35,697 bases of DNA. Origin: an uncultured Clostridia bacterium (GTDB taxonomy: Bacteria; Bacillota; Clostridia; Oscillospirales; Ruminococcaceae). Position numbers and translations under genes: made by a program. The stretch covers positions 1 through 35,697 of the forward strand of contig CAMWRN010000002.1 in the NCBI GenBank assembly GCA_947176675.1, read 5' to 3'. Positions 7,287 through 14,630 of the stretch are shown here, piece by piece (position 1 is the stretch's first letter; each line of letters begins with the position of its first letter). Below the pieces are notes generated by a model. It saw only the letters and a list, made by a program, of their open reading frames with translations. It made no database searches and was not told where the DNA came from.

Positions 7287-7472
7287 ATGGAACATAAAAC
7301 AGAACTTAAACCATGCCCATTTTGCGGAGAAAGAGTTGTTTTGTGGAACACAGGGTATGGTGTTGTAAAAGTTGTGGAGTGTAAAAATTGCAAAGTGCGA
7401 TTTGTTTTTTCGTGGGATAAAGCGGAAAATAATGTAGAGTTGGCAGAATTGTGGAACAGGAGAGTTGAATGA
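7287..7472 (+). CDS. Lar-like restriction alleviation protein (first copy)
   Basis: 61 residues from ATG 7287, preceded by AAGGAG. The pattern is that of Lar-family small proteins: LKPCPFCGE at the start, a second pair CKNC in the middle, and a final WNRRVE. The four cysteines probably form one zinc ribbon. Lar proteins relieve type I restriction in lambdoid phages; in Firmicute phages the same family is annotated mainly by similarity. A second member is at 12617. Confidence 0.82.
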   Translation: MEHKTELKPCPFCGERVVLWNTGYGVVKVVECKNCKVRFVFSWDKAENNVELAELWNRRVE

Positions 7473-7508
7473 AAAACATCTTAGCTAATGTAATGAAAGG
7501 CGTAAAAA

Positions 7509-7946
7509 ATGAGCAATGAAATTTTCACACACCCCAATAAATACGGATACAACCTTTCCATAAATCACCCCGTGATCGGCGCGTTTTACAACGATTTTTT
7601 CCGCAGATTCAAGCTTTCTCACAAAATGGGTATGGGCGATAAACAAAGGCCGCTATACGAAAAGCTCTTGTGGAAATACCTTAGGAGCATATGCCGCAGC
7701 TATGATAAAAATCTGTTGCTCCCGCCGATAAGCGATAACGGGTTTCTTTTCACCCAAATTATCGGCGAACAAAGCGAATCGCTTAATATCTTTTTGACCG
7801 AAAAATTAAATCTTTACAAGGCGTTGGACCAGTTTGCGAAAAAATATTCCGAAGAGCTGATACCGATTGCGGAAACATTGAAACCGTCCCAAACCTATTT
7901 AGATTGGGTAAGCGGTGATTATGATTATCATAAACAGGAGAAATAA
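7509..7946 (+). CDS. Hypothetical phage protein, 145 residues
   Basis: ATG 7509 follows AAAGGCG. The product begins MSNEIFTHPNKYGYNLSINH and has a basic, aromatic N-terminal half (FYNDFFRRFKLSHKMGMGDK) and a helical C-terminal half. No metal-binding or catalytic motif stands out, and I do not recognise the family. It ends directly before the truncated C5-methyltransferase frame at 7950. Confidence 0.7.
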   Translation: MSNEIFTHPNKYGYNLSINHPVIGAFYNDFFRRFKLSHKMGMGDKQRPLYEKLLWKYLRSICRSYDKNLLLPPISDNGFLFTQIIGEQSESLNIFLTEKLNLYKALDQFAKKYSEELIPIAETLKPSQTYLDWVSGDYDYHKQEK

Positions 7947-7949
7947 ATC

Positions 7950-8027
7950 ATGGCATTAACATTAGGTAGCCTGTTCGACGGTTTGGGAGGCTTTCCCCTT
8001 GCGGCGGAAGTTTTAAAGGAGGATTGA
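7950..8027 (+). pseudogene. N-terminal stub of a C5-cytosine DNA methyltransferase
   Basis: ATG 7950, after CAGGAG, opens a 25-residue frame beginning MALTLGSLFDGLGGFPLAAE. This is the hallmark start of C5-cytosine methyltransferases, whose SAM-binding motif I is F-D-G-x-G-G. The frame then runs into AAAGGAGGATTGA, the ribosome binding site of the GIY-YIG gene, and stops at 8025-8027. The PCQ catalytic loop and all later motifs are missing, and nothing resembling them follows before 8913. It is therefore a deletion remnant and cannot be an active enzyme, though the short peptide may still be made. Confidence 0.75.
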
Positions 8028-8030
8028 AAA

Positions 8031-8858
8031 ATGCTTGAAATACTCTACCGAATATATGAGGTAGCGGACGAGGAGACCAAAGAAAAGAACCTACAGAGCG
8101 GTATAGATTTTGGACTGTTCTCCACAAGCAAAGCAGAAAATATCGAGCTTCTCATGGACTGCCTTATATGTGACACTCGGGAGCAATTCAAGGAAATAAT
8201 CCGCAGCGAATACGGAGACGGCATTGCCTTTCGGTACAGCAGAAAGCTCAAACCCGGTGATGTGTACTGTATTATCATTGGCGAACATTGCTACAATACT
8301 GAGAATTATTTTAATAAAATCAAGTTTAAATGCGACCATTGCGGAGCAGAGATTGAGACATACTACAAGAACCCTATAGGATTTTCGCCCTATGAGATAC
8401 GCAGCGAATTGTATGGAATAGAGGATTATTCCAAAAAGAGGTTTTGTTCCAACAAGTGCAAATCCGGCTTTTTGAAACATGAACGCCGTACCCTCCGTCC
8501 CGCCGACGATACCGAATTTTACGTCACACGGGATATGTTCACGGAAGATATTTCGGGGTACATATACAAGATAACCAAGAAATCCACGGGAGAATTTTAT
8601 GTAGGTCAGACCCAATACGCACCCGTGTTTAGGTGGGGTCAGCACTTGAAAACGGAGCGTTTCCCGATTGCGGGTATTCTCGATTACAAGTTTGAGGTAC
8701 TTGAAATAGTCCCGAAAGGCGAGAATATCCTCGAAAGAGAAAAGCACTATATTCAGCTTCTCTATCGGGAAAATCCCGAAAAGTCGCTGAATATAGCGTG
8801 TGTTGCAGGAGCGTATGACAACGATCCGAGCCAAATGGAATTAAAGATAAGCGACTGA
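8031..8858 (+). CDS. GIY-YIG nuclease with N-terminal zinc-binding region
   Basis: 275 residues from ATG 8031, 9 bases after AAAGGAGG. The C-terminal about 100 residues form a GIY-YIG domain: GYIYKI at 176-181, FYVGQT at 189-194, catalytic arginine in FRWGQH (R201) and glutamate in EREKHYI (E237). Upstream, CDHC (C101, C104) and CSNKC (C139, C143) form a treble-clef-like zinc site. The first about 95 residues are not recognised. Such proteins are homing-type or repair-type nucleases. It lies exactly at the break point of the methyltransferase stub, so it may have replaced the rest of that gene. A role in phage competition is possible but unproven. Confidence 0.85.
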   Translation: MLEILYRIYEVADEETKEKNLQSGIDFGLFSTSKAENIELLMDCLICDTREQFKEIIRSEYGDGIAFRYSRKLKPGDVYCIIIGEHCYNTENYFNKIKFKCDHCGAEIETYYKNPIGFSPYEIRSELYGIEDYSKKRFCSNKCKSGFLKHERRTLRPADDTEFYVTRDMFTEDISGYIYKITKKSTGEFYVGQTQYAPVFRWGQHLKTERFPIAGILDYKFEVLEIVPKGENILEREKHYIQLLYRENPEKSLNIACVAGAYDNDPSQMELKISD

Positions 8859-8912
8859 TACAAAACGGCGCGGGTCAAGATTTATAAAAATATACTTTGG
8901 AGGTAAAGAAAA

Positions 8913-9344
8913 ATGAATGATAGATTTTTAAGCCGCGGCAAGCGGAAGGATAACGGCGAATGGGTTGAGGGGTATTATCTTTCTCAAAATAAAGTTGTTA
9001 TAAGTTATTTTGAAAAAGGAGAATATGATTCCGATGAAGATTTGACAAATTGTAAATGCGTTGTTCACCGAGTGCTGCCCAAAACCGTTGGCGGCTGCAC
9101 GGGCAAAAAAGACAAGAATGGCAGAATGGTTTTCGAGGGAGACATATTGCGGGTGAAAAAGTTTAATGACGATCCTGTAATCGGCAAAGTCGTTTTCAAC
9201 GAAAATACAGCAGGATTTGAAGTTTGGTGGAATATAGTCGTGGGCGCATACGGCGAAAAAGCGACACGAAAAGAAAATTTTGCGGTATGCGGTCAAATGG
9301 AGGTTATCGGAAACATTTACGATACCCCCGAGTTACTGAAATGA
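8913..9344 (+). CDS. YopX-family protein
   Basis: 143 residues from ATG 8913, with TGGAGG upstream. Family features are FLSRGKRKDNGEWVEGYY at the N-terminus, GKKDKNGRMVFEGDIL in the middle and GNIYDTPELL at the end. YopX proteins are common in prophages and plasmids of Firmicutes and form beta-rich multimers, but no function is established. It stands between the nuclease and DUF4317 in the early accessory block. Confidence 0.88.
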   Translation: MNDRFLSRGKRKDNGEWVEGYYLSQNKVVISYFEKGEYDSDEDLTNCKCVVHRVLPKTVGGCTGKKDKNGRMVFEGDILRVKKFNDDPVIGKVVFNENTAGFEVWWNIVVGAYGEKATRKENFAVCGQMEVIGNIYDTPELLK

Positions 9345-9362
9345 TTGGAGGATTAAGGATTT

Positions 9363-10505
9363 ATGAATAAGAAAGAATTAGCGGAAATCAGAAAAATTTT
9401 CAACGAGAGCAGCGGCTTCTTTACGCTTGACCGTGTCCTGACGGCTTATGTCGATCCTGAAAAGAACGTTCTTTACAAGGAGAACAAGAATTATGCCCTC
9501 ATTCCCGAGGACGAGGGAACGGTCATGTTTGAGACGCTGCGAAAGGTTCTCGGCGGCAGTCTCGGGAAACATCTTGCGGAGTACGCATTTTCCAAGGATA
9601 AAGCAGAGGAAAAAGGCACAAACGGAGCGTATGTCCCCCTCAGTCTGACTGTCAAAGGAAAGCTCCAAAACGCGTATGCGAATGACGAACTGCTTGAAAA
9701 GATTATTCGCAATTACGAGTGCAGCGGCGCATACGCGGTCATTATAGGATATTGTACATACAGCATTACCTCCCGCCACGATGAAAACGACGAGGATTTC
9801 GGTGACAGAGAGGACGAGTACAGATTTATCGTGACTGCTCTTTGTCCCGCCTGCGCGGGGGACGACGGTCTGATGTTCGACAGGAACAACGCCTCAATTA
9901 TCAAGAAAAGCAACACCGACCTGCTTATCAGCAAGACCCCTACGGACGGTTTTCTGTACCCCGTTTTCAGCGACCGTCAGCCCGACCCGAACAGCGTTTT
10001 AGTCTACACCAAAACGCCGAAAAAGCCCAACATCTCAATGGTTGAGGACGTACTGGACTGCGATTTCGTTATGACTTGTCAGAACGAAAAAGCGGCTTTC
10101 GGGAAGATACTTTCGGAGGTTTTGGGGGACGATTTGAGTTACACGGTTATTACGCAGGTGAACGAAAGATTGAGCGAGATTGTGGCGGGGCATAAAAATG
10201 ATACCGCACTCCCGAAAATCAATGAAAATACGTTATGCGGAATCCTTTTGGGTATCGGCTTTGACGATAAAAGCTTGGAAGCTCTTCCTGCTGCTTTCGA
10301 AGATAACGTCCCGAACGGCGAGGGACTTAATGCTGTAAACCTTGCGGAAAACAAAGTAGTCATAAAAACTTCCGAGGCAACGGTCAGCGTTGCGGGGATT
10401 GCTGCCGACAAGGTCAGGACAAGCGTTCAGAACGGCAGGAAGTGTCTTGTTATCGACCTTGACGATCCGAATGTTACTGTTAATGATATTGATGTCAGAC
10501 TTTGA
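9363..10505 (+). CDS. DUF4317 protein
   Basis: 380 residues from ATG 9363, preceded by GGAGGATTAAGG. It begins MNKKELAEIRKIF and contains FTLDRVLTAYVDPEKN, the hallmark DUF4317 N-terminus, with the expected length of about 400. Acidic segments (DENDEDFGDREDEYRF) and a CPACAGDDGLMFDR piece are also seen. DUF4317 is widespread in Clostridia chromosomes and mobile elements and no activity is known. Presence in an early phage operon next to SSB suggests a link to DNA metabolism, which is only inference. Confidence 0.85.
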   Translation: MNKKELAEIRKIFNESSGFFTLDRVLTAYVDPEKNVLYKENKNYALIPEDEGTVMFETLRKVLGGSLGKHLAEYAFSKDKAEEKGTNGAYVPLSLTVKGKLQNAYANDELLEKIIRNYECSGAYAVIIGYCTYSITSRHDENDEDFGDREDEYRFIVTALCPACAGDDGLMFDRNNASIIKKSNTDLLISKTPTDGFLYPVFSDRQPDPNSVLVYTKTPKKPNISMVEDVLDCDFVMTCQNEKAAFGKILSEVLGDDLSYTVITQVNERLSEIVAGHKNDTALPKINENTLCGILLGIGFDDKSLEALPAAFEDNVPNGEGLNAVNLAENKVVIKTSEATVSVAGIAADKVRTSVQNGRKCLVIDLDDPNVTVNDIDVRL

Positions 10506-10519
10506 AAGGAGGCGTAAAA

Positions 10520-10978
10520 ATGATAAACAATGTTACAATAATGGGTCGGCTCACGGCTGACCCCGAATTAAAGCAGACCCCGAGCGGAGCGTCCACCTGT
10601 ACCGTGACTGTTGCCGTCGAGCGTAGCTACGCGCCGCAGGGACAGGAAAGGCAGACGGATTTTATTCCTGTTGTGGCTTGGAGACAGACCGCCGAATTTA
10701 TCAGCAGGAACTTTTCTAAAGGGAAGCTGATAGCCGTCACGGGTCAACTTCGTACTCGTACTTACACGGACAAGCGTTATTCAGATGTGACACATTACGT
10801 TATGGAGCTGTACGCCGATAGCGTAAGCTTCTGCGGGGACAAAACAACTGCACCCGCACAGCCAGCGCCACCCCCTACAGTTCTCGCAGTTCCTGATAAG
10901 CCCGCCGAACCGCAGGCGGAACAAGCGAGATTTTACGATTTTGAGGGGATTATAGGGGACGATAATTTACCGTTTTAA
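10520..10978 (+). CDS. ssb: Single-stranded DNA-binding protein
   Basis: 152 residues. ATG 10520 lies 7 bases after AAAGGAGG; the frame is open from 10502 but that part is the ribosome binding site. It has the OB-fold start (NNVTIMGRLTADPELKQTPS, then TCTVTVAVER) and FIPVVAWRQTAEFISRNFSKGK, followed by a Pro/Ala-rich linker and the acidic tip DDNLPF that recruits partner proteins. It should coat single strands made during RecT-driven recombination and replication. Confidence 0.96.
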   Translation: MINNVTIMGRLTADPELKQTPSGASTCTVTVAVERSYAPQGQERQTDFIPVVAWRQTAEFISRNFSKGKLIAVTGQLRTRTYTDKRYSDVTHYVMELYADSVSFCGDKTTAPAQPAPPPTVLAVPDKPAEPQAEQARFYDFEGIIGDDNLPF

Positions 10979-10996
10979 TAAAAGGAGAGTGAAATA

Positions 10997-11695
10997 ATGG
11001 CACGTTCAAAATCTGAAAGGCTTTTGCAAAATGGTTATCCTTTAAATTTGTTAACCGAACTTTCGGGCGGCTCTTTTGTCAAAACTATAACACTTAACGA
11101 CTGTGCTTGCTTGGAATATTTGCTTAATAAAAATTTAACAGAATTACAATATAGCACACTATTGCTTCGTTATCGGTTTAAGCTTACTTGCGAGATGTGC
11201 GGAAAATTGTTGAATTGTTCCAGACAAGCTGTAGCACAATACGAAAACGTTGCATTAAGTAAACTGCGTGAGCTTAAAGAAATTTGCGGCTTTTTGGCAA
11301 CTGGCAAATTTGACATTATAGAAAAATCAGCCAAAACAGAAGAAAAAGCCTTAAGCAACAAAGAACTGGACAAAACAGTTAATGATTTAAAATCAGAAGT
11401 TGAAAAGCTTTCGAGAGTTTCTGATACATTGGCAATTCTTGACTGCGTAAGGGCTATTAGCGGGGAGAAAACCTATTTTACGTTGCACAAGAGCGTAGAG
11501 GGGCTTGGTTTTTCTGTGCGAACTTACAACTGCTTGGTTCGCAATAACATAAAATGCGTGGCTGACATTTTATACAAATGGAATGATTTGCCTAAACTGC
11601 GGAATTTAGGTGTTTTTTGTGCGTGGGAAATTATGGACAAAATGTATGAATTAGGGTTTAAAGTGCCTAAAGGTACATTAGAAACGGACGATTAA
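10997..11695 (+). CDS. Fused sigma-region-4-like HTH and RNA polymerase alpha-CTD-like protein
   Basis: 232 residues from ATG 10997, after AAAGGAGAG. Residues about 48-94 look like sigma-70 region 4 (LTELQYSTLLLRYRF, then CSRQAVAQYENVALSKLRE). A charged coiled coil spans about 112-148. Residues about 165-222 closely resemble the alpha-subunit C-terminal domain (VEGLGFSVRTYNCLVRNNI, then LRNLGVFCAWEIMDKMYELG). The alpha-CTD DNA-contact positions corresponding to E. coli R265, N268, N294 and G296 are kept as R175, N178, N203 and G205, while those for K298 and S299 are F207 and C208. It lies just before the late genes, so it is a candidate late transcription regulator. Domain naming is by eye. 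Confidence 0.72.
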   Translation: MARSKSERLLQNGYPLNLLTELSGGSFVKTITLNDCACLEYLLNKNLTELQYSTLLLRYRFKLTCEMCGKLLNCSRQAVAQYENVALSKLRELKEICGFLATGKFDIIEKSAKTEEKALSNKELDKTVNDLKSEVEKLSRVSDTLAILDCVRAISGEKTYFTLHKSVEGLGFSVRTYNCLVRNNIKCVADILYKWNDLPKLRNLGVFCAWEIMDKMYELGFKVPKGTLETDD

Positions 11696-11705
11696 ATTAT
11701 TATAT

Positions 11706-11739
11706 GGCAACGGGTGAGCTGACAGCTTGCCCTTTTGCC
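11706..11739 (+). promoter_or_regulatory. Long hairpin between the two regulator genes
   Basis: A nested dyad: GGCAA (11706) pairs with TTGCC (ending 11739) around a nine-pair inner stem, GGGTGAGCT with AGCTTGCCC, closed by GAC. It is followed by GATTTTAAATT and then the AGGAGG of the next gene. The T-run is weak, so this may be an attenuator or RNA-stability element rather than a full terminator. Confidence 0.5.
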
Positions 11740-11764
11740 GATTTTAAATTAAGGAGGAATTAAC

Positions 11765-12115
11765 GTGACAGTCGAGGAACTTCTTAACAAGCTTGAAAAA
11801 ATAGTCCCTAATGAACGAGCTATCGAAAATATTGATTATGACATACATTCAATACAGTTAAAAATTGGCAAGTTGGAGGACGAAATAAAAAGACTTGAAA
11901 GAAAACGTGATGATATATCTTTAGAGAATGAGGCAACCAAAGAAACGGTAAACAAAATGCCTACAAATACATACAGAAAAATGCTTAAATTACATTATAT
12001 TGACGATAAGACGTGGGAAACGGTTGCAGAGGCTATAAATTATTCTGTAAAGCAGCTTTATAATTATCGTTTCTCAGCTTTGGAAGAATGCCTTAAAACG
12101 TGGAACGAAAAATAG
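11765..12115 (+). CDS. RinA/ArpU-like late transcription regulator (sigma-region-4-type HTH)
   Basis: 116 residues from GTG 11765, 8 bases after AAGGAGG. Residues about 20-62 form a coiled coil (LKIGKLEDEIKRLERKRDDI). Residues about 68-112 are the HTH (YRKMLKLHYIDDKTWETVAE, then INYSVKQLYNYRFSALEECL), matching the sigma-4-like domains of Firmicute phage late activators. These are usually encoded directly before the small terminase gene, which is exactly the position here. The stop is one base from the 23-bp repeat at 12117. Confidence 0.78.
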   Translation: MTVEELLNKLEKIVPNERAIENIDYDIHSIQLKIGKLEDEIKRLERKRDDISLENEATKETVNKMPTNTYRKMLKLHYIDDKTWETVAEAINYSVKQLYNYRFSALEECLKTWNEK

Positions 12116-12116
12116 C

Positions 12117-12139
12117 AGTAAAGTTTATTGAAGTGCAGT
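12117..12139 (+). promoter_or_regulatory. 23-bp repeat, copy 1: candidate late promoter element
   Basis: Identical over 23 bases to 17734-17756 (core GTTTATTGAAGTGCAG). It contains TTGAAG at 12128-12133 as a possible -35, followed 18 bases on by TATGCT at 12152-12157 as a possible -10. It lies between the RinA-like gene and the small terminase gene, where late promoters of such phages are expected. Promoter function is inferred. Confidence 0.55.
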
Positions 12140-12195
12140 TTGAAGGCGGTATATGCTTTGTTTGAGAGATGTAAACCAAAAGAGAGGTGGTGTAA

Positions 12196-12624
12196 TTGGC
12201 AGCAAGACTTACCGACAGACAAAAGAAGAAAATTATTGCCGATTACGTCCAGTTTGGCAGTTATAGCACCGCAGGAAAAATGAACGGCGTTTCTCGGCAA
12301 ACTGTTAAGCGAATTGTTGCGGATTGTGCGGATTTGAACGAAAAGTTACAGCAAAAAAAAGAGGAAAATACTGCCGATATTATCGAATATATGGAGCGGC
12401 AGAAAAACAGCGTTTGTAAAATACTCGATATTTGTTTAAACGAGTTGGAAAATCCTGATAAGTACGCCAAAGTGCCACCGCAGCAGATAGCCACAACTAT
12501 GGCGATACTGATAGACAAGTACACTGCAGACAACGGCAGAACACCCGATACATCCGAAGCGGAGGACGACGCATTGACCGCCTCGCTTAAAGAATTGGCA
12601 AAGGAGCTTGAAAAAAATGATTGA
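12196..12624 (+). CDS. terS: Terminase small subunit
   Basis: 142 residues from TTG 12196, 7 bases after AGAGGTGG, the same unusual TTG-start arrangement as the methyltransferase at 639. Residues about 5-45 form a DNA-binding HTH (LTDRQKKKIIADYVQFGSYS, then AGKMNGVSRQTVKRIV). The middle (EYMERQKNSVCKILDICLNE, QIATTMAILIDKYT) matches the oligomerisation region of small terminases. TerS recognises the packaging site and delivers DNA to TerL. The pac or cos site is probably in or near this gene. Confidence 0.85.
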   Translation: MAARLTDRQKKKIIADYVQFGSYSTAGKMNGVSRQTVKRIVADCADLNEKLQQKKEENTADIIEYMERQKNSVCKILDICLNELENPDKYAKVPPQQIATTMAILIDKYTADNGRTPDTSEAEDDALTASLKELAKELEKND

Positions 12625-12856
12625 ATTAAAACCTTGCCCGTTTTGCGGGGGAAAGGCAAGACTAAAAAGGTTAAGAGGTGGTTACAAAACAAACCCAACT
12701 ACAGCAATTTTTGATAGTTGGCAAGTAGTTTGCCAAAGTAATTGTTGCCGAACTTCTGAATTTGAGGACGAAATTTACCACGCAGACAACGGAGAAGTTG
12801 TTGTTAAGCACAACGGCGCGGAGGAAGCTGCGGAAACTTGGAATAAAAGGGTATGA
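12617..12856 (+). CDS. Lar-like restriction alleviation protein (second copy), between TerS and TerL
   Basis: 79 residues. ATG 12617 overlaps the TerS end and has AAAGGAG 10 bases upstream; a TTG at 12608 is rejected. It starts IELKPCPFCGGKARLKR, has a second cysteine group (VVCQSNCC) and ends EAAETWNKRV, all typical of the Lar family. It is longer than the copy at 7287 and not a recent duplicate. A Lar gene inside the terminase pair is unusual and suggests late-phase expression. Confidence 0.8.
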   Translation: MIELKPCPFCGGKARLKRLRGGYKTNPTTAIFDSWQVVCQSNCCRTSEFEDEIYHADNGEVVVKHNGAEEAAETWNKRV

Positions 12857-14052
12857 AAGGTATGATTAGCCCCAAACAGCGAAAAATCCTCGCTTTCCCA
12901 CACACCAATTACGACGCTCTTATTTGCGACGGAGCGATAAGGTCGGGAAAGACGGCTATTATGACTATAGCCTTTATAGACGACGCTATGAGGCGTTACA
13001 ACGGTCAGCGATTTGGCATATGTGGTAAAACTGTTGACAGCGCAATAAAAAATATCATTGTGCCGTATATTAGCACGGCGTATGCAAAAAGAAAATACCG
13101 TTTGCAATGGAAACGCTCCGAAAAGGTGTTAATTGTAAGCAAAGGCAAAAAGTCAAATATCTTTGAAATTTTTGGTGGTCGTGACGAAAGCAGCTTTGCC
13201 CTCATTCAAGGTCGTACCCTTGCAGGTGTGCTTATTGATGAGGTTGCTTTAATGCCGCGCTCTTTTGTGGAGCAAGCTTGCGCCCGTTGCTCCGTTGACG
13301 GCTCTAAACTGTGGTTTAACTGCAACCCAAACAGCCCGCAACATTGGTTTTATTTGGAGTGGATAAAAGAGGCAAGAAGTAAGAATGCCCTGCACTTGCA
13401 TTTTGACCTTGAAGATAACCCGTCCTTGACGGAAAGCGTTATAAACCGATACAAAAACGACTATAAAGGCGTGTTTTATCAGCGTTATGTGTTAGGTCAA
13501 TGGTGCGTTGCAGAGGGCTTGGTGTATGATTTCGGCGAGAAAAACATCACCGACGAACGCCCCGAAAGCGGCGAATATTACATAAGTATAGACTACGGCA
13601 CAATGAACCCATTTTCTGCGGGATTATGGTGCTTGCGTGGGGCTAAAGCTGTGCGTATCAAGGAGTATTATTACAACGGCAGAGCAAAGAACATACAACT
13701 TACCGATGAACAATATTGTGATGCCGTGGAGCAGCTTGCCAAAGGCTATGAGGTACGCAAGGTTATTGTTGACCCGTCTGCCGCCTCTTTTATAACCGCC
13801 CTGCGAAAGCGCGGATTTACGGTTATGCAGGCAAAAAACGAAGTCTTGGACGGTATCAGACGGACGGCGACAATGTTAGAAAACGGCAATATAAAGATAC
13901 ACCGCTCCTGCGGAGACACTATTAGAGAGTTTGGCTTGTACAGTTGGGACGAAAAAGCAACGGAAGATACCGTAATCAAAGAAAACGACCATGCAATGGA
14001 CGATATACGTTATTTTGTCAATACGATTTTGAGATATAAGGCTAAGTGCTAA
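12853..14052 (+). CDS. terL: Terminase large subunit
   Basis: 399 residues from ATG 12853 (an ATG at 12862 is an alternative), overlapping the Lar-like stop by 4 bases. The ATPase has Walker A GAIRSGKT at 27-34, Walker B VLIDE at 126-130 and a coupling motif at NCNPNSPQHW. The RNase H-like nuclease domain has D247 (SIDYGTMNP), D307 (VDPSAASF) and D383/D384 (HAMDDIRYF). The arrangement is of the PBSX/SPP1 type. It drives DNA into proheads through the portal and cuts the concatemer. Confidence 0.95.
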   Translation: MKGMISPKQRKILAFPHTNYDALICDGAIRSGKTAIMTIAFIDDAMRRYNGQRFGICGKTVDSAIKNIIVPYISTAYAKRKYRLQWKRSEKVLIVSKGKKSNIFEIFGGRDESSFALIQGRTLAGVLIDEVALMPRSFVEQACARCSVDGSKLWFNCNPNSPQHWFYLEWIKEARSKNALHLHFDLEDNPSLTESVINRYKNDYKGVFYQRYVLGQWCVAEGLVYDFGEKNITDERPESGEYYISIDYGTMNPFSAGLWCLRGAKAVRIKEYYYNGRAKNIQLTDEQYCDAVEQLAKGYEVRKVIVDPSAASFITALRKRGFTVMQAKNEVLDGIRRTATMLENGNIKIHRSCGDTIREFGLYSWDEKATEDTVIKENDHAMDDIRYFVNTILRYKAKC

Positions 14053-14103
14053 GAGCAAAAAGCGGCAAAGCTTGGAATATGAGGCAAAACGGAGGATTAA
14101 ACA

Positions 14104-14400
14104 ATGACAAGATATAAAAAAGAGTTAAACAAAATGCAAGATGAAATAGCAAAATACAACGCGGTTTTGTCTGTTTTGGTTGAGTTTGAAAATACGCTTA
14201 ATTTATACGAAAACGACAATTGCGCTTGCGATGATAAAGATTTTGTAACAGGAAAAACAAGTCCTTTAATGCAGCAAGATGTTTGTGCGAAAATATTTGA
14301 TTATGCTATGAATAAATCAACTCCAATTATTGAAAAAATGATAAAAATGATAGGTGAAATATACAATGAAAATCCCAGAAATAATAAAAATCGGTGGTAA
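14104..14400 (+). CDS. Hypothetical protein between TerL and portal
   Basis: 98 residues from ATG 14104, 7 bases after GGAGG. Mostly helical, with a CACDD acidic patch in the middle and a basic C-terminus (NPRNNKNRW). No family recognised. Its end overlaps the next gene by 35 bases. Confidence 0.6.
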   Translation: MTRYKKELNKMQDEIAKYNAVLSVLVEFENTLNLYENDNCACDDKDFVTGKTSPLMQQDVCAKIFDYAMNKSTPIIEKMIKMIGEIYNENPRNNKNRW

Positions 14401-14617
14401 ACTTTACACAGTTGAGGAAACGGACAATTTGCGTTTAGGCTCGCTTAACTGTACCGCTGAATGTGATTATGAAAATATCCACGAAGTTGTACACTCTATA
14501 GCGGACAATCTTGGCTATAAGCAGCAGGACGAACAAGCTGTTGAAGCGTTTGCACAGGCTTTGTATGCCGTGATAGTGGGCAACCAAGAAGTGTTTTGCG
14601 TAACAATTAAGTCATAG
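14366..14617 (+). CDS. HExxH-motif phage protein, apparently internally shortened
   Basis: 83 residues. ATG 14366 lies 8 bases after AGGTGA; the GTG at 14354 is inside that site. It starts KIPEIIKIGGKLYTVEETDN and has HEVVH at 39-43 followed by SIADNLGY and QALYAVI. This matches a short phage metallopeptidase-like family in which, from memory, a block of roughly 20 residues separates the ECDY segment from the HExxH helix. Here ECDYEN runs straight into IHEVVH, so an in-frame deletion is likely. Whether it is still active is uncertain. Confidence 0.6.
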   Translation: MKIPEIIKIGGKLYTVEETDNLRLGSLNCTAECDYENIHEVVHSIADNLGYKQQDEQAVEAFAQALYAVIVGNQEVFCVTIKS

Positions 14618-14630
14618 GGGGATTAGTTTA

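Noticed and set aside
7469-7519. 16-residue frame MKNILANVMKGVKNEQ before the gene at 7509
   Set aside because: No ribosome binding site of its own beyond the end of the Lar-like gene and no recognisable content.
8091-8834. 247-residue minus-strand frame opposite the GIY-YIG gene
   Set aside because: Exact mirror of a gene with clear catalytic motifs; no ribosome binding site or recognisable content.
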